A stretch of 18,649 nucleotides of DNA from Fimbriimonadales bacterium (GTDB taxonomy: Bacteria; Armatimonadota; Fimbriimonadia; Fimbriimonadales; GBS-DC), in assembly GCA_025060055.1 (NCBI GenBank), contig JANXCK010000214.1, forward strand, positions 1 to 18,649, in the 5' to 3' direction. This document shows positions 6,307-13,934 of this stretch, piece by piece (the stretch's first letter is position 1; each line of letters starts with the position of its first letter). The translations under genes and the position numbers were made by a program. Below the pieces are notes generated by a model. That model searched no databases. It was not told where the DNA came from and saw only the letters and a program-made list of their open reading frames with translations.

Positions 6307-7995
6307 TTACGAGCGACCGAAGTTGAGCAGCACAGTGAGCAGGTCGGCGTCGTCCACCGTGCCGTCGTTGTTCACATCTGCCACCCCACCTGCGGAGCCG
6401 AACGCCAACAACACCGCCAGCAAGTCCGCGTCGTTGATTACATCGTCGCCATTCACATCGCCATTTATCGTGAACACCAACTCCCGATAGGCGAACCCCT
6501 GCGGTGCAATCGCCACATTTGGAACCGTCACGCTCAGATAGCTGCCCGCCTTCGCCTTGATTGTGTAGGTTCCTGGAGCGTTCACCTTTTCGGAGAACTT
6601 GCCGTAGGCGTCTAAGGCGGTGGTGATTGTCTGGACAAGCGTATGGTCGTTGTAGAGTCGGAGGGTGAGGGGGACACCGAGAGGCAGTCCGTTGCGTCCT
6701 TCGAGTTTGGCTTTCCCGTTGAGGATTTCTGGTGGGTTCACGGGTCGGATGCGACGCACGCCCACAGGCACTGAAGATGACCCTATATGAGTGACTACGT
6801 ACAGGTAGCCATCGGGTCCGATTTTCAAGTCGGAAACGATGTGCCAGTTCGTGCCCCACGTGAGTAAGTTGCGCTCATCTGCGTTATCCGCTACGCGGTC
6901 TTGGAGTTGGGGGAATGCGCTGAAGTCAAAATCATCGCGCGCTGCGTTCATGCGGAACAAGTAGAGGCGATTGTTGACCGACTCGCTGACGATTGCTTGA
7001 TCGCGCAGGTCAGCGGGAAAGCGAGCGCTCCGCAGAAACAGGATGGAAACGACACCAATCGGTTGCAGCCATGAGAAGCGCGGGTCATCGTAGTAAGAGT
7101 TTGGCAACTGAACAAGCTGGTTCAAATTCGCGCCCGAATTGCGTGCAAGCGGTCCCGTCCAGCGACGCCAGGCGCTGTTAAACCCGCGACGCACATAGTT
7201 AATCTCATCGTATCTGTTGGGACCGTTTTCTGTAATCCACAGACGATTCGTGAGGGAGTCGACCGCCATACCAAAACTGTTGCGAATGCCATACGCCCAC
7301 AGGCGACGGATACGGGGGTCGGAGTGTGAGATAAACGGATTGTCATTAGGGATAGTTCCATCGTCATTGATACGGATAATCCCACCCCCGTCGATGACCT
7401 GAGTGGGGTGCTGGTTGGTCTCTATACCGTTGCTGCGGTTCAACTCGCCGACCACCAACCACAACTTGCCATCAGGACCAAAAAACATCACGCCACCGTT
7501 GTGTATGAGACGAGTAAGCGAAAAAGCGGGATCGTTGGGAATGGAGAGAATTGTCTGAGGCTCCACCAGTGCTGTCCCATTCCAGCGGTAACGCACTAAA
7601 CGATTGTCGCTCCAGTTGGTGTTGGAAGTCGAGTCAGTCCCCGTCCTGTCGTGGGAATAGAAGATGTACACATAACCGTTGCTCGCAAAATCAGGGTGCA
7701 AGGTGATGTAAAGCAGCCCTGACTCCCAATCAGAGGCGTTCACGGGTAAGTCCAAGACCGTGCGCCTGACGACGCCGTTTTCTACCAGTTTGACCCTGCC
7801 CGTGTGCTTTTCCAGCAAGAAGAAGCGGTTCGGATTATCAGGGCTGAGAAACTCGATCGCAATTGGGAGCGGTATTCGGTTCTGCGGTGTGTCAAGGATG
7901 ATGGTGTCAACGGTAAAGCGTGGATCCACAATTGACTGAGCATGACCCACAAGGCTCCACAACAAGCAGAATACGCATAATGTGTCTCTTCGCAT
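6307..7995 (-). CDS. Secreted glucose/sorbosone dehydrogenase-like (PQQ-dependent sugar dehydrogenase family) protein with dockerin-like tail
   Basis: 562 residues. Signal peptide 1 to about 20 (LCVFCLLWSLVGHAQ). Residues about 25-410 follow the sorbosone/soluble glucose dehydrogenase propeller: ESGLLYITLHPDF, LIHNGG with His165, MFFGPDGKLWLVVGE, GGGIIRINDDGTIPNDNPF, AYGIRNSFG with Arg238, and WITENGPNRYDEIN. His165 and Arg238 sit where the family has its PQQ-contacting His and Arg. The family oxidises sugars in the periplasm with PQQ; the actual substrate here cannot be told. Residues about 415-505 form a beta-sandwich-like carrier (LEGRNGLPLGVPLTLRLY... GTYTIKAKAG), followed by paired dockerin-like loops at 508-562 (INGDVNGDDVINDADLL, DVNNDGTVDDADLL). 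GGAGG 9 nt before ATG 7995 supports the start. Alternative: a non-catalytic sugar-binding propeller. Confidence 0.88.
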   Translation of the reverse strand: MRRDTLCVFCLLWSLVGHAQSIVDPRFTVDTIILDTPQNRIPLPIAIEFLSPDNPNRFFLLEKHTGRVKLVENGVVRRTVLDLPVNASDWESGLLYITLHPDFASNGYVYIFYSHDRTGTDSTSNTNWSDNRLVRYRWNGTALVEPQTILSIPNDPAFSLTRLIHNGGVMFFGPDGKLWLVVGELNRSNGIETNQHPTQVIDGGGIIRINDDGTIPNDNPFISHSDPRIRRLWAYGIRNSFGMAVDSLTNRLWITENGPNRYDEINYVRRGFNSAWRRWTGPLARNSGANLNQLVQLPNSYYDDPRFSWLQPIGVVSILFLRSARFPADLRDQAIVSESVNNRLYLFRMNAARDDFDFSAFPQLQDRVADNADERNLLTWGTNWHIVSDLKIGPDGYLYVVTHIGSSSVPVGVRRIRPVNPPEILNGKAKLEGRNGLPLGVPLTLRLYNDHTLVQTITTALDAYGKFSEKVNAPGTYTIKAKAGSYLSVTVPNVAIAPQGFAYRELVFTINGDVNGDDVINDADLLAVLLAFGSAGGVADVNNDGTVDDADLLTVLLNFGRS

Positions 7996-8074
7996 GCCTG
8001 TATACCTCCGCTCGTGATCTATGCGTCACCTTCGCCGAGAATGCGTTGCAGGATGAACGCAATTCTCTCGTGTC

Positions 8075-9916
8075 TCAGGGCTGCGTCCGCACAGTGATTG
8101 TGTTGCTCGCTGGCGAATGGTTTCCACTGGTGTCCACAGCCCGCACATAGTATTGATACTCTGTGTCGGGATGCAGTCCCGCGTCGGTGTAGGTGGTCTC
8201 GGCGGCGAAGGTCATTCCGACCTTGCGGAACCGAGTCTCATAGGGTGCGCGTCGCCAGATTTCGTAGTAGACTACTTTGTCGTCATCGGTGGAGGCGTTC
8301 CAGGTCAGTATAGCGCGGAACGAGGAGGGCGACTGCGCTTGCAAGTTCGTCGGGCGGGTAGGGCGGTTCTTTTCGGGCGGGTAGACCGCAGTGGCGATGG
8401 CAATCGGCGGCGCTTTGTCGCTCGCCAACCACGCCTGATAGAGTTGCTGTCCCCAGTTATCGGTGGTGTTCGCGTCGCGCAGGAACTCCACATACTCGCG
8501 GGTCATCACTTGGAAGTAGAGGGTGGCACGCACTTTCACTGTGCCGCGCGGCAGCGTGTACGCTGTGTCGTCCCAGAACTGTCCGTCGCGGTAGTTCGCC
8601 CCTACAGGCGCGATGTTGAACTGCTGGAACGCGCTACGACGGAAGCCCATCGGCGGAATGCGATTATCGCTTAGCACATTATTCGCCAGCATCATGTGGA
8701 AGGTAGGCGTGCTACCCTGAGCAAGCTTTACGCGATAGATTTTCGCCTGCGGGTCTTCGATGAGCGTTGCGGTGTCGAAGTCGTAGCGTCCCGATTCGCC
8801 GATTACGCGCCCTCTGGCGTCGAGGAACTCCACATGCAGCCACGCGCGACGCGATTCGGGGTCACCACTGGGGAACTTGTGTCCCGTGCGATTGTAAACA
8901 CGGAACACGATAGGGCTACCCGATTTAGGGTACTGCACGATGTTCAGTTTCGCGGAGGTGCGCAGGAAGTCGATGGTGCGGTTGCGCCCTGCGACCAACG
9001 CGTCCAGCTCGCGCTCGGTGTAGTTCCAGAACATCGGCAGGATTTGCGGCACCCAGTAGTTGCCGCCGAGAAACGAGTGCTGTGCCAAGTCTGAGCGTAC
9101 AGGTAGGAACGCAAAACTGGCGGCTTTGCCTGACACGCGCGGCATGTGGCAGGTCTGACACTCAATACCCCGCCGCGCGAAGTCGCTCAGCTTCCACTCG
9201 CTGTAGATACGGTCGATCGGGAAGTACTCGTGTGGGGCTTGCGTGCGCGGGTTCTGCGCCAGCAGCGGGTTGCTCACATCATGGCACACACCGCAGAAAC
9301 GGCTGCTCGTATGGAACGGCGAGTATTGCCACTCGTGGTTCGCCAGGGAGTCGTTGCGCGGACCGCGTTTTGCAGATTCGGGACTAATCACATACATCCC
9401 GTTGCCGATGCCGGGCACGGGCATATCAGAGAGTTGGCGTCCCTCCTCGCTGAGCGGATCGACCATGCGGTGGCAGTGATCGCACTGGATGCCCTTCAAA
9501 TCGTCGTGTTCGAAGTTCGAGCCGTCGTAGGGGACGGAGCGTCCTTCCAGCCACGCGCTTGGCGAGTGGCAGCGCCAGCAGAACTGTCCTGAGCCGGGCG
9601 CGTCTTGTTCGGCAATCGTGAGCGCAGCACGGAACACAGGATCGCGCGCCGACTGCGCCATCATACTGCCCATCCACTGAAAATGCATCTCGTGTTCGGT
9701 GTTGAAATTAGGGTCGGGACCTTCGCCCGTGTTCGGATTGTAGGCATACTGACTATCGCCATGACAATATGAACAAAGCTCTGTAGGTTGAAACTGATAG
9801 TAGCCAGGGTTCGGTTGTGACCCAGGTAGGTGGAAGTTGCTCCCGCCCAATGCCATCAGCGCGGTAATCGGTGCGCAGTACAGACCCACCATGCCTGCTC
9901 GTCTCCATTTCGCCAT
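8075..9916 (-). CDS. Five-haem c-type cytochrome with C-terminal fibronectin type III domain
   Basis: 613 residues from ATG 9916. A hydrophobic N-terminus (MVGLYCAPITALMALGG) suggests export, needed for haem attachment. Five CxxCH sites: CSYCH (48-52), CWRCH (113-117), CDHCH (145-149), CGVCH (208-212), CQTCH (253-257), with scattered extra His residues that could be distal ligands. The middle (about 290-520) has no recognised domain. The last about 90 residues are a fibronectin type III fold (LTWNASTDDDKVVYYEIWRR ... TYTDAGLHPDTEYQYYVRAVD). It probably moves electrons outside the cytoplasm, cytochrome c554-like, but donor and acceptor are unknown and no redox partner is adjacent. The frame opens at TTG 9931, but GGAGG (9925-9929) is 8 nt before ATG 9916, so ATG is preferred. 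Confidence 0.87.
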   Translation of the reverse strand: MAKWRRAGMVGLYCAPITALMALGGSNFHLPGSQPNPGYYQFQPTELCSYCHGDSQYAYNPNTGEGPDPNFNTEHEMHFQWMGSMMAQSARDPVFRAALTIAEQDAPGSGQFCWRCHSPSAWLEGRSVPYDGSNFEHDDLKGIQCDHCHRMVDPLSEEGRQLSDMPVPGIGNGMYVISPESAKRGPRNDSLANHEWQYSPFHTSSRFCGVCHDVSNPLLAQNPRTQAPHEYFPIDRIYSEWKLSDFARRGIECQTCHMPRVSGKAASFAFLPVRSDLAQHSFLGGNYWVPQILPMFWNYTERELDALVAGRNRTIDFLRTSAKLNIVQYPKSGSPIVFRVYNRTGHKFPSGDPESRRAWLHVEFLDARGRVIGESGRYDFDTATLIEDPQAKIYRVKLAQGSTPTFHMMLANNVLSDNRIPPMGFRRSAFQQFNIAPVGANYRDGQFWDDTAYTLPRGTVKVRATLYFQVMTREYVEFLRDANTTDNWGQQLYQAWLASDKAPPIAIATAVYPPEKNRPTRPTNLQAQSPSSFRAILTWNASTDDDKVVYYEIWRRAPYETRFRKVGMTFAAETTYTDAGLHPDTEYQYYVRAVDTSGNHSPASNTITVRTQP

Positions 9917-9936
9917 GCTCGTCGCCTCCAAGGGCT

Positions 9937-9945
9937 ATTATAGCA
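9937..9945 (-). promoter_or_regulatory. Extended -10 promoter of the cytochrome gene
   Basis: On the minus strand TGC-TATAAT, an extended -10 element (hexamer 9942 to 9937). The predicted leader is about 14 nt and contains GGAGG. No clear -35 is visible. It lies back to back with the recO -10 box. Confidence 0.6.
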
Positions 9946-9964
9946 CACCTTTGCGCGAGTTCGG

Positions 9965-9970
9965 TACAAT
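9965..9970 (+). promoter_or_regulatory. -10 box TACAAT of recO, placed for a leaderless transcript
   Basis: TACAAT ends 8 nt before the recO ATG, so transcription would start within about two bases of it. There is no Shine-Dalgarno. The -35 is not obvious. Confidence 0.5.
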
Positions 9971-9978
9971 TCCCCTGC

Positions 9979-10791
9979 ATGGCGCGCGAGATTTTAACGG
10001 AAGGCATCGTGCTGCGACGCTGGTACGCGGGCGAATATGACAAATGGATCAGTTTCCTCACACCAGAGCATGGCAAGCTCCGCTTGCGAGTGCGCGGGGC
10101 GCGTAAGCCCACCAGTAAGATGGGGATGCTCACGGAGCCGTTGAATCGGCTCAAGGCGCGGGTGATCGAGGGACGCACCCAAAAACTCGTGGCGCAGCCC
10201 CAGCTCGTGCGCGGTTATGTGCCGCTCCGCACTGAGCTGGAGCGATTGAGCATTGCGCTTGCGCTGTGCGAAACGCTCGACCGTTGGCTTCCAGACGAGC
10301 ATGCCGAGCCAGAGGCATACGCGACTCTCATTCTCGCGTTGGAATCGCTGGAATCGGGTGTGCCTGCAGAGTGGGTTGCAGCGTGGGCGCTGTGGCGCTG
10401 GCTGGCGATGCTGGGCTACAGCCCCGATAGGGAGCGCTGTGGGCGATGTGGGAAGGCGTTGCCCGAAAGTGTCGAGGAAAGCACCGACACCACGAACGCC
10501 TCGCGCGTGGCGTGTGCATCCGAGTCGGTGAGCGCTGTGCTGCTCCCTACGGAGGGGTTGCTCCTTTGCGCGCGCTGCGCTGCCCAACACGACGGGATCG
10601 TTTTCACGCCCGAATCGTTGCAGCGCCTTCAAAGATGGATGCAGGGTGAGCGCCTGAGCGTGGGTTCTCGCCCCGAAGTTGGTCAGAGCCTGGTGCGCGC
10701 GGCGCTGCGCTACGCTGAGTGCGTGCTGGAGTCGCCCGTGCGCTGGCTGGAGTTCTGGGCACGCCTCAACACTCTACGCGAAAACGGGTAG
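9979..10791 (+). CDS. recO: DNA repair protein RecO
   Basis: Recombination mediator of the RecFOR pathway that helps load RecA on gapped DNA. 270 residues: an N-terminal OB-fold (1-80: TEGIVLRRWYAGEYDKWISF, LTPEHGKLRLRVRGARKPTSK), a helical middle part, and a zinc-finger with CGRC (Cys154, Cys157) and CARC (Cys197, Cys200), then a C-terminal helical region. The segment between the Cys pairs (about 39 residues, with ESVEESTDTTNASRVACASE) is longer than usual and looks like a low-complexity insertion. The frame opens upstream at 9871, but MAREILTEGIVL is the family's normal N-terminus, and a TACAAT box lies 8 nt before this ATG. The 3' end overlaps the convergent gene at 10710 by 82 bp. Confidence 0.93.
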   Translation: MAREILTEGIVLRRWYAGEYDKWISFLTPEHGKLRLRVRGARKPTSKMGMLTEPLNRLKARVIEGRTQKLVAQPQLVRGYVPLRTELERLSIALALCETLDRWLPDEHAEPEAYATLILALESLESGVPAEWVAAWALWRWLAMLGYSPDRERCGRCGKALPESVEESTDTTNASRVACASESVSAVLLPTEGLLLCARCAAQHDGIVFTPESLQRLQRWMQGERLSVGSRPEVGQSLVRAALRYAECVLESPVRWLEFWARLNTLRENG

Positions 10792-11612
10792 AGCAGGCAC
10801 AGCCCCGCGCTTAGAACCAGCGCGCTGGTCGGTTCAGGAATCGGCTCAAAATCGCTGTCGCCACCTGCTACTGCTAAGGCAACGAACGGCAGAAAGGGCA
10901 TCCAGCCGAACCCGCCCAGTCGGGGAATCAGGGGTGGTTCCAGATTTGGGGGCACTGCGCCCGCTGGCGCCATGGCGACAGGAGCGAGCGCAGGCGGCGC
11001 TTCGGGATCGGGCGCCGCTTCGGGCAAGGTCTCCACAAGCGTCTCTGTTGGTAGCACATCGGCGACCACCACTTCTTCGATCGGTGTCTCGGGCGTGTCC
11101 ACCAGCTCAATCGTCGGCATATGCGGCTCCCGTGCTGTTGCCACAAACGTAGGCGTCGGAGCCGCTACCGTCGCGAGCTCGAGCGGGTTGGTGGCGGAGG
11201 GGTTAGGCAGCGATACGGCAGGGGTAAGCGGATTGCCGCAGTTCGCCTTCAAAACAGGTCTGCCCGTGCGCTTCTCCACAAACACAGGCGTGCCTTTGGG
11301 CAATATGCGGCGTACCACCAGAATCTGTTCATTCGGCGGTGCGTAGTACACATTGAACGCTTGGGCTCGGCTGAGGCGCGTTAAGCGCAGATTGTTCTCC
11401 ACATACTCGGCGAACTCCCACGCGCTCCGCCGAAAGTGGCGAGCATAGCGCTGTGCCACCACAGGCTCCGTGCGGATCTGGGCAGCCAACTCGCGCGCGC
11501 TGCCAACAGGGCGAATCAAGTAGCTATTGCGCGGAACAACTGCCAGCGACTCGACTGCTACTGCCGCGCCTGCAACTGCAAACAGAAACACAATACTCCC
11601 AACTGCTCGCAT
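10710..11612 (-). CDS. Exported protein with PEP-CTERM-like sorting tail, function unknown
   Basis: 300 residues from ATG 11612. Signal peptide 1 to about 21 (VGSIVFLFAVAGAAVAV). Residues 25-130 form a compact domain I do not recognise, ending in LPKGTPVFVEKRTGRPVLKA and CGNPL. A Pro/Ala/Glu/Thr-rich linker spans about 131-230, then a hydrophobic patch (237-250). The C-terminus has PEP (259-261), a hydrophobic stretch (262-277, TSALVLSAGLCLLYPF) and an Arg cluster (RRVLRR, 279-284): the layout of PEP-CTERM signals processed by exosortases. Unusually 16 residues follow the Arg cluster. AGGAGG (11619-11624), 6 nt upstream, fixes the start; the longer frame to 11657 is rejected. The last 27 codons lie antisense to the recO 3' end. 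No exosortase is in the window, so the sorting call is inference. Confidence 0.8.
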   Translation of the reverse strand: MRAVGSIVFLFAVAGAAVAVESLAVVPRNSYLIRPVGSARELAAQIRTEPVVAQRYARHFRRSAWEFAEYVENNLRLTRLSRAQAFNVYYAPPNEQILVVRRILPKGTPVFVEKRTGRPVLKANCGNPLTPAVSLPNPSATNPLELATVAAPTPTFVATAREPHMPTIELVDTPETPIEEVVVADVLPTETLVETLPEAAPDPEAPPALAPVAMAPAGAVPPNLEPPLIPRLGGFGWMPFLPFVALAVAGGDSDFEPIPEPTSALVLSAGLCLLYPFSRRVLRRAQNSSQRTGDSSTHSA

Positions 11613-11637
11613 TAGGCTCCTCCTCTCTGGTCTTTCC

Positions 11638-11661
11638 ACTTGTGGGGGCGAAGCCACAAGT
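11638..11661. repeat. 8-bp hairpin in the leader of the PEP-CTERM-like gene
   Basis: ACTTGTGG (11638-11645) and CCACAAGT (11654-11661) pair perfectly around GGGCGAAG. It lies 25 bp upstream of that gene's ATG and could be part of its 5' leader or a dispersed palindrome. Nothing else is seen in 11613-11767. Confidence 0.5.
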
Positions 11662-11767
11662 AGATACTAAGACTATGCCAGAGACTTTCCGTGTTCCGTC
11701 CGTTACCCCTAAATATACCCTGTTTTAGCAGGAGATGTGGCGGGAATTGCGAATCGAGGGGCGTGCA

Positions 11768-12676
11768 ATGCCCAACACGCGCACGGAACTGATTGACCTA
11801 CAGTTTCTGGGCTATCCACTGGCAATTGCGGCGTACCTGTTAGATGATGGCGTGGAGGCGGCGTTGGTGGAGGTAGGTCCCACCAGCACGGCGACGACGC
11901 TGCTGCGCGAGGTTCAGGCGCGGGGCGTCCCGTTAGAGCGCGTGCGCCACTTGATAGTGACCCACATCCATTTAGACCATGCGGGCGCACTGGGCTGGCT
12001 TTTGCAGCGACTGCCGAACGCCGTTGCGTATGTGCATCCTGTCGGTGCGCCGCATATGGTCGATCCCAGCCGCCTGATTGCCAGCGCCTCACGCCTATAT
12101 GGTGAGATGATGGAACGGCTCTGGGGCGAGGTAGTGCCTATTCCCCAGGAGCGGCTGCGTATCGTGCGCGATGGCGAGCGAATCGAGGTAGCAGGGCGTG
12201 TGCTGTTGGCGGTTGATACGCCTGGGCACGCTCGCCACCACCACGCCTATTTAGATGAAGCGACGGGAACCCTGTTTGCGGGCGATGTGGCGGGCGTGCG
12301 AATGCCAGGCACGACCTATGTGCGCCCGCCAACCCCGCCGCCTGAACTGGATGTCGAGGCGTGGCAAGCGAGCCTCGCGAAACTGCGTGCGCTACCCATC
12401 CAGCAACTGGCGCTGACCCATTTCGGGTTGTATGGGGATGTGGAACGCCACCTCAACGAGCTGGAGGCGCGCTTGCTCAACTGGGCAGAGTTCACACGCC
12501 ACCTCATCGAGCAGGGCGTGCCCGACGGGGAACTCATCCAGCGCATGCGCGACTACGGCAACGAGGAGATGCGCCAGCAGGCTGCTGACCCCAGCAGCTA
12601 CGATCTCGGCGCAGGCTACGAACTCATCGCTTTGGGCTACGCCCGCTACTGGCGTAAGAAACTAGGACTGACATGA
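11768..12676 (+). CDS. Metallo-beta-lactamase-fold hydrolase
   Basis: 302 residues with the full MBL metal set: HIHLDH (His66, His68, Asp70, His71), His154 in DTPGHA, Asp173 in LFAGD and His218 in LTHFG, so a two-metal hydrolase of the glyoxalase II-like/RNase Z-like superfamily, cytoplasmic as no signal is seen. A helical C-terminal extension (about 225-302) follows the catalytic core. The substrate cannot be told. An ATG at 11735 opens the frame, but its AGGAG touches the start with no spacing, whereas GAGGGG (11756-11761) lies 6 nt before ATG 11768 and the conserved fold begins there. Its TGA overlaps the ATG of the ABC ATPase (ATGA at 12673), indicating translational coupling. Confidence 0.88.
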   Translation: MPNTRTELIDLQFLGYPLAIAAYLLDDGVEAALVEVGPTSTATTLLREVQARGVPLERVRHLIVTHIHLDHAGALGWLLQRLPNAVAYVHPVGAPHMVDPSRLIASASRLYGEMMERLWGEVVPIPQERLRIVRDGERIEVAGRVLLAVDTPGHARHHHAYLDEATGTLFAGDVAGVRMPGTTYVRPPTPPPELDVEAWQASLAKLRALPIQQLALTHFGLYGDVERHLNELEARLLNWAEFTRHLIEQGVPDGELIQRMRDYGNEEMRQQAADPSSYDLGAGYELIALGYARYWRKKLGLT

Positions 12677-13830
12677 AAGCCGAGAGCGTGCGCTTTGAGA
12701 AGGTCACCAAGCGGTTCGGCGCCGTGGTCGCCGTGAACTGTTTCACACTCCACATCCAGCCAGGCGAGTTCATGGTGTTGGTGGGACCTTCGGGCTGCGG
12801 TAAGACCACGGTGCTGCGGATGCTTGCAGGGCTGGAAGACCCCACCGAGGGCGAAATTTACATCGGCGAGCGCCGTGTCAACGAGGTGTCGCCACGCGAC
12901 CGCGATGTCGCGATGGTGTTTCAGAACTACGCGTTGTATCCTCATATGCGTGTGTATGACAACATCGCCTTTGGGCTGCGCCTGCGCGAGCTAAGAGGAA
13001 TCGTGTGGCAGTTGACCCACTGGGGTGAGGCACGCGCCATCCGCAAGCGCATCGACGAACGCGTGCGACAAGTGGCACAGATGCTTGAAATCGAGAGCCT
13101 GCTCCATCGGCTACCCAAAGAGCTTTCGGGTGGGCAGCGCCAGCGCGTCGCGCTTGCCCGCGCGATTGTGCGTCAACCCAAAGCGTTCCTGATGGATGAG
13201 CCACTTTCGAACCTCGACGCGAAGCTGCGCGACCAGACCCGCGCCGAACTCAAAAAACTGCAAGAGCGGCTCGGCATCACCACGATTTACGTGACGCACG
13301 ACCAGAAGGAGGCGATGACGCTAGGCACGCGGATTGCCGTAATGAAGGACGGTGTTCTGCAGCAGGTTGGCACGCCCGATGAGGTCTACTTCCAGCCCGC
13401 GAATACCTTCGTGGCGACCTTCATCGGCACGCCGCCGATGAACCTGTTGCAGGCGCAGGTTGTAGAGCAGTACGGCAAGCCCGCGCTCCGAGTCGGCTCT
13501 GCGACTCTCCCTGTGCTGCAAGCCCACGCGCAGGTGCTTCAACCGCGCATCGGGCAGACCGTGCTGATGGGCATCCGCCCGCAGGACATCTACACTGACC
13601 GCACTGCGCCACCCGACGCGCTGCTTTCTGAGCCATTACACGCCGTTGTGGATGTGATTGAGCCGCACGGCGATCGCAACGATGTGCATCTGCTGGTCAA
13701 CGGCGCAACGCTGATTGCGCAGTTGAGTGCGCGTGTAAAAGCCAGCGAAGGCACAACGCTACCCATTCGCCTGCACCTCGAGTACCTCCATCTGTTTGAC
13801 CCCACAACGGGCGAGGCGATGCGAGCGTAG
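12673..13830 (+). CDS. ABC transporter ATP-binding protein, MalK/UgpC type
   Basis: 385 residues. Nucleotide-binding domain with Walker A GPSGCGKT (38-45), Q-loop Gln84 (VFQNYALYPH), signature LSGGQRQR (151-158), Walker B AFLMDE (171-176), D-loop SNLD (179-182) and H-loop His209 (THDQKEAM). Residues about 255-380 are the MalK-type regulatory/TOBE region (GIRPQDIY). This subfamily energises carbohydrate or polyol import (CUT1) and in some bacteria one ATPase serves several importers, as MsiK does. No permease or binding protein is nearby, which fits that shared role. There is an insertion of roughly 15 residues (about 106-123, LRGIVWQLTHWGEARAIR) between the Q-loop and the signature helix, where relatives are shorter. 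It starts inside the hydrolase stop codon, but a functional link to that gene is unproven. Confidence 0.93.
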   Translation: MKAESVRFEKVTKRFGAVVAVNCFTLHIQPGEFMVLVGPSGCGKTTVLRMLAGLEDPTEGEIYIGERRVNEVSPRDRDVAMVFQNYALYPHMRVYDNIAFGLRLRELRGIVWQLTHWGEARAIRKRIDERVRQVAQMLEIESLLHRLPKELSGGQRQRVALARAIVRQPKAFLMDEPLSNLDAKLRDQTRAELKKLQERLGITTIYVTHDQKEAMTLGTRIAVMKDGVLQQVGTPDEVYFQPANTFVATFIGTPPMNLLQAQVVEQYGKPALRVGSATLPVLQAHAQVLQPRIGQTVLMGIRPQDIYTDRTAPPDALLSEPLHAVVDVIEPHGDRNDVHLLVNGATLIAQLSARVKASEGTTLPIRLHLEYLHLFDPTTGEAMRA

Positions 13831-13879
13831 GAATGTAGTGTCGTATGTGCCCCAACGACTAAATCATTCTGTTTTCCCG

Positions 13880-13919
13880 CCCTCACCCCACAATCCCCCT
13901 CTCCCAGAGGGAGAGGGGG
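13880..13919. terminator. 11-bp hairpin between convergent genes, REP-like
   Basis: CCCTCACCCC (13880-13889) precedes a perfect stem CCCCCTCTCCC (13895-13905) / GGGAGAGGGGG (13909-13919) with AGA loop. It lies between the ends of the ABC ATPase and the HAF-like gene and could stop both, but lacks a T-tract. Composition matches the element at 6118. Confidence 0.6.
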
Positions 13920-13934
13920 GTAAGAGGCAGAAGG

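Noticed and set aside
6068..6859. 263-codon minus-strand frame covering the REP-like element and the end of the dehydrogenase-like gene
   Set aside because: It overlaps the conserved carrier and dockerin coding region in another frame and runs through palindromic repeats. Composition is low-complexity Arg/Gly.
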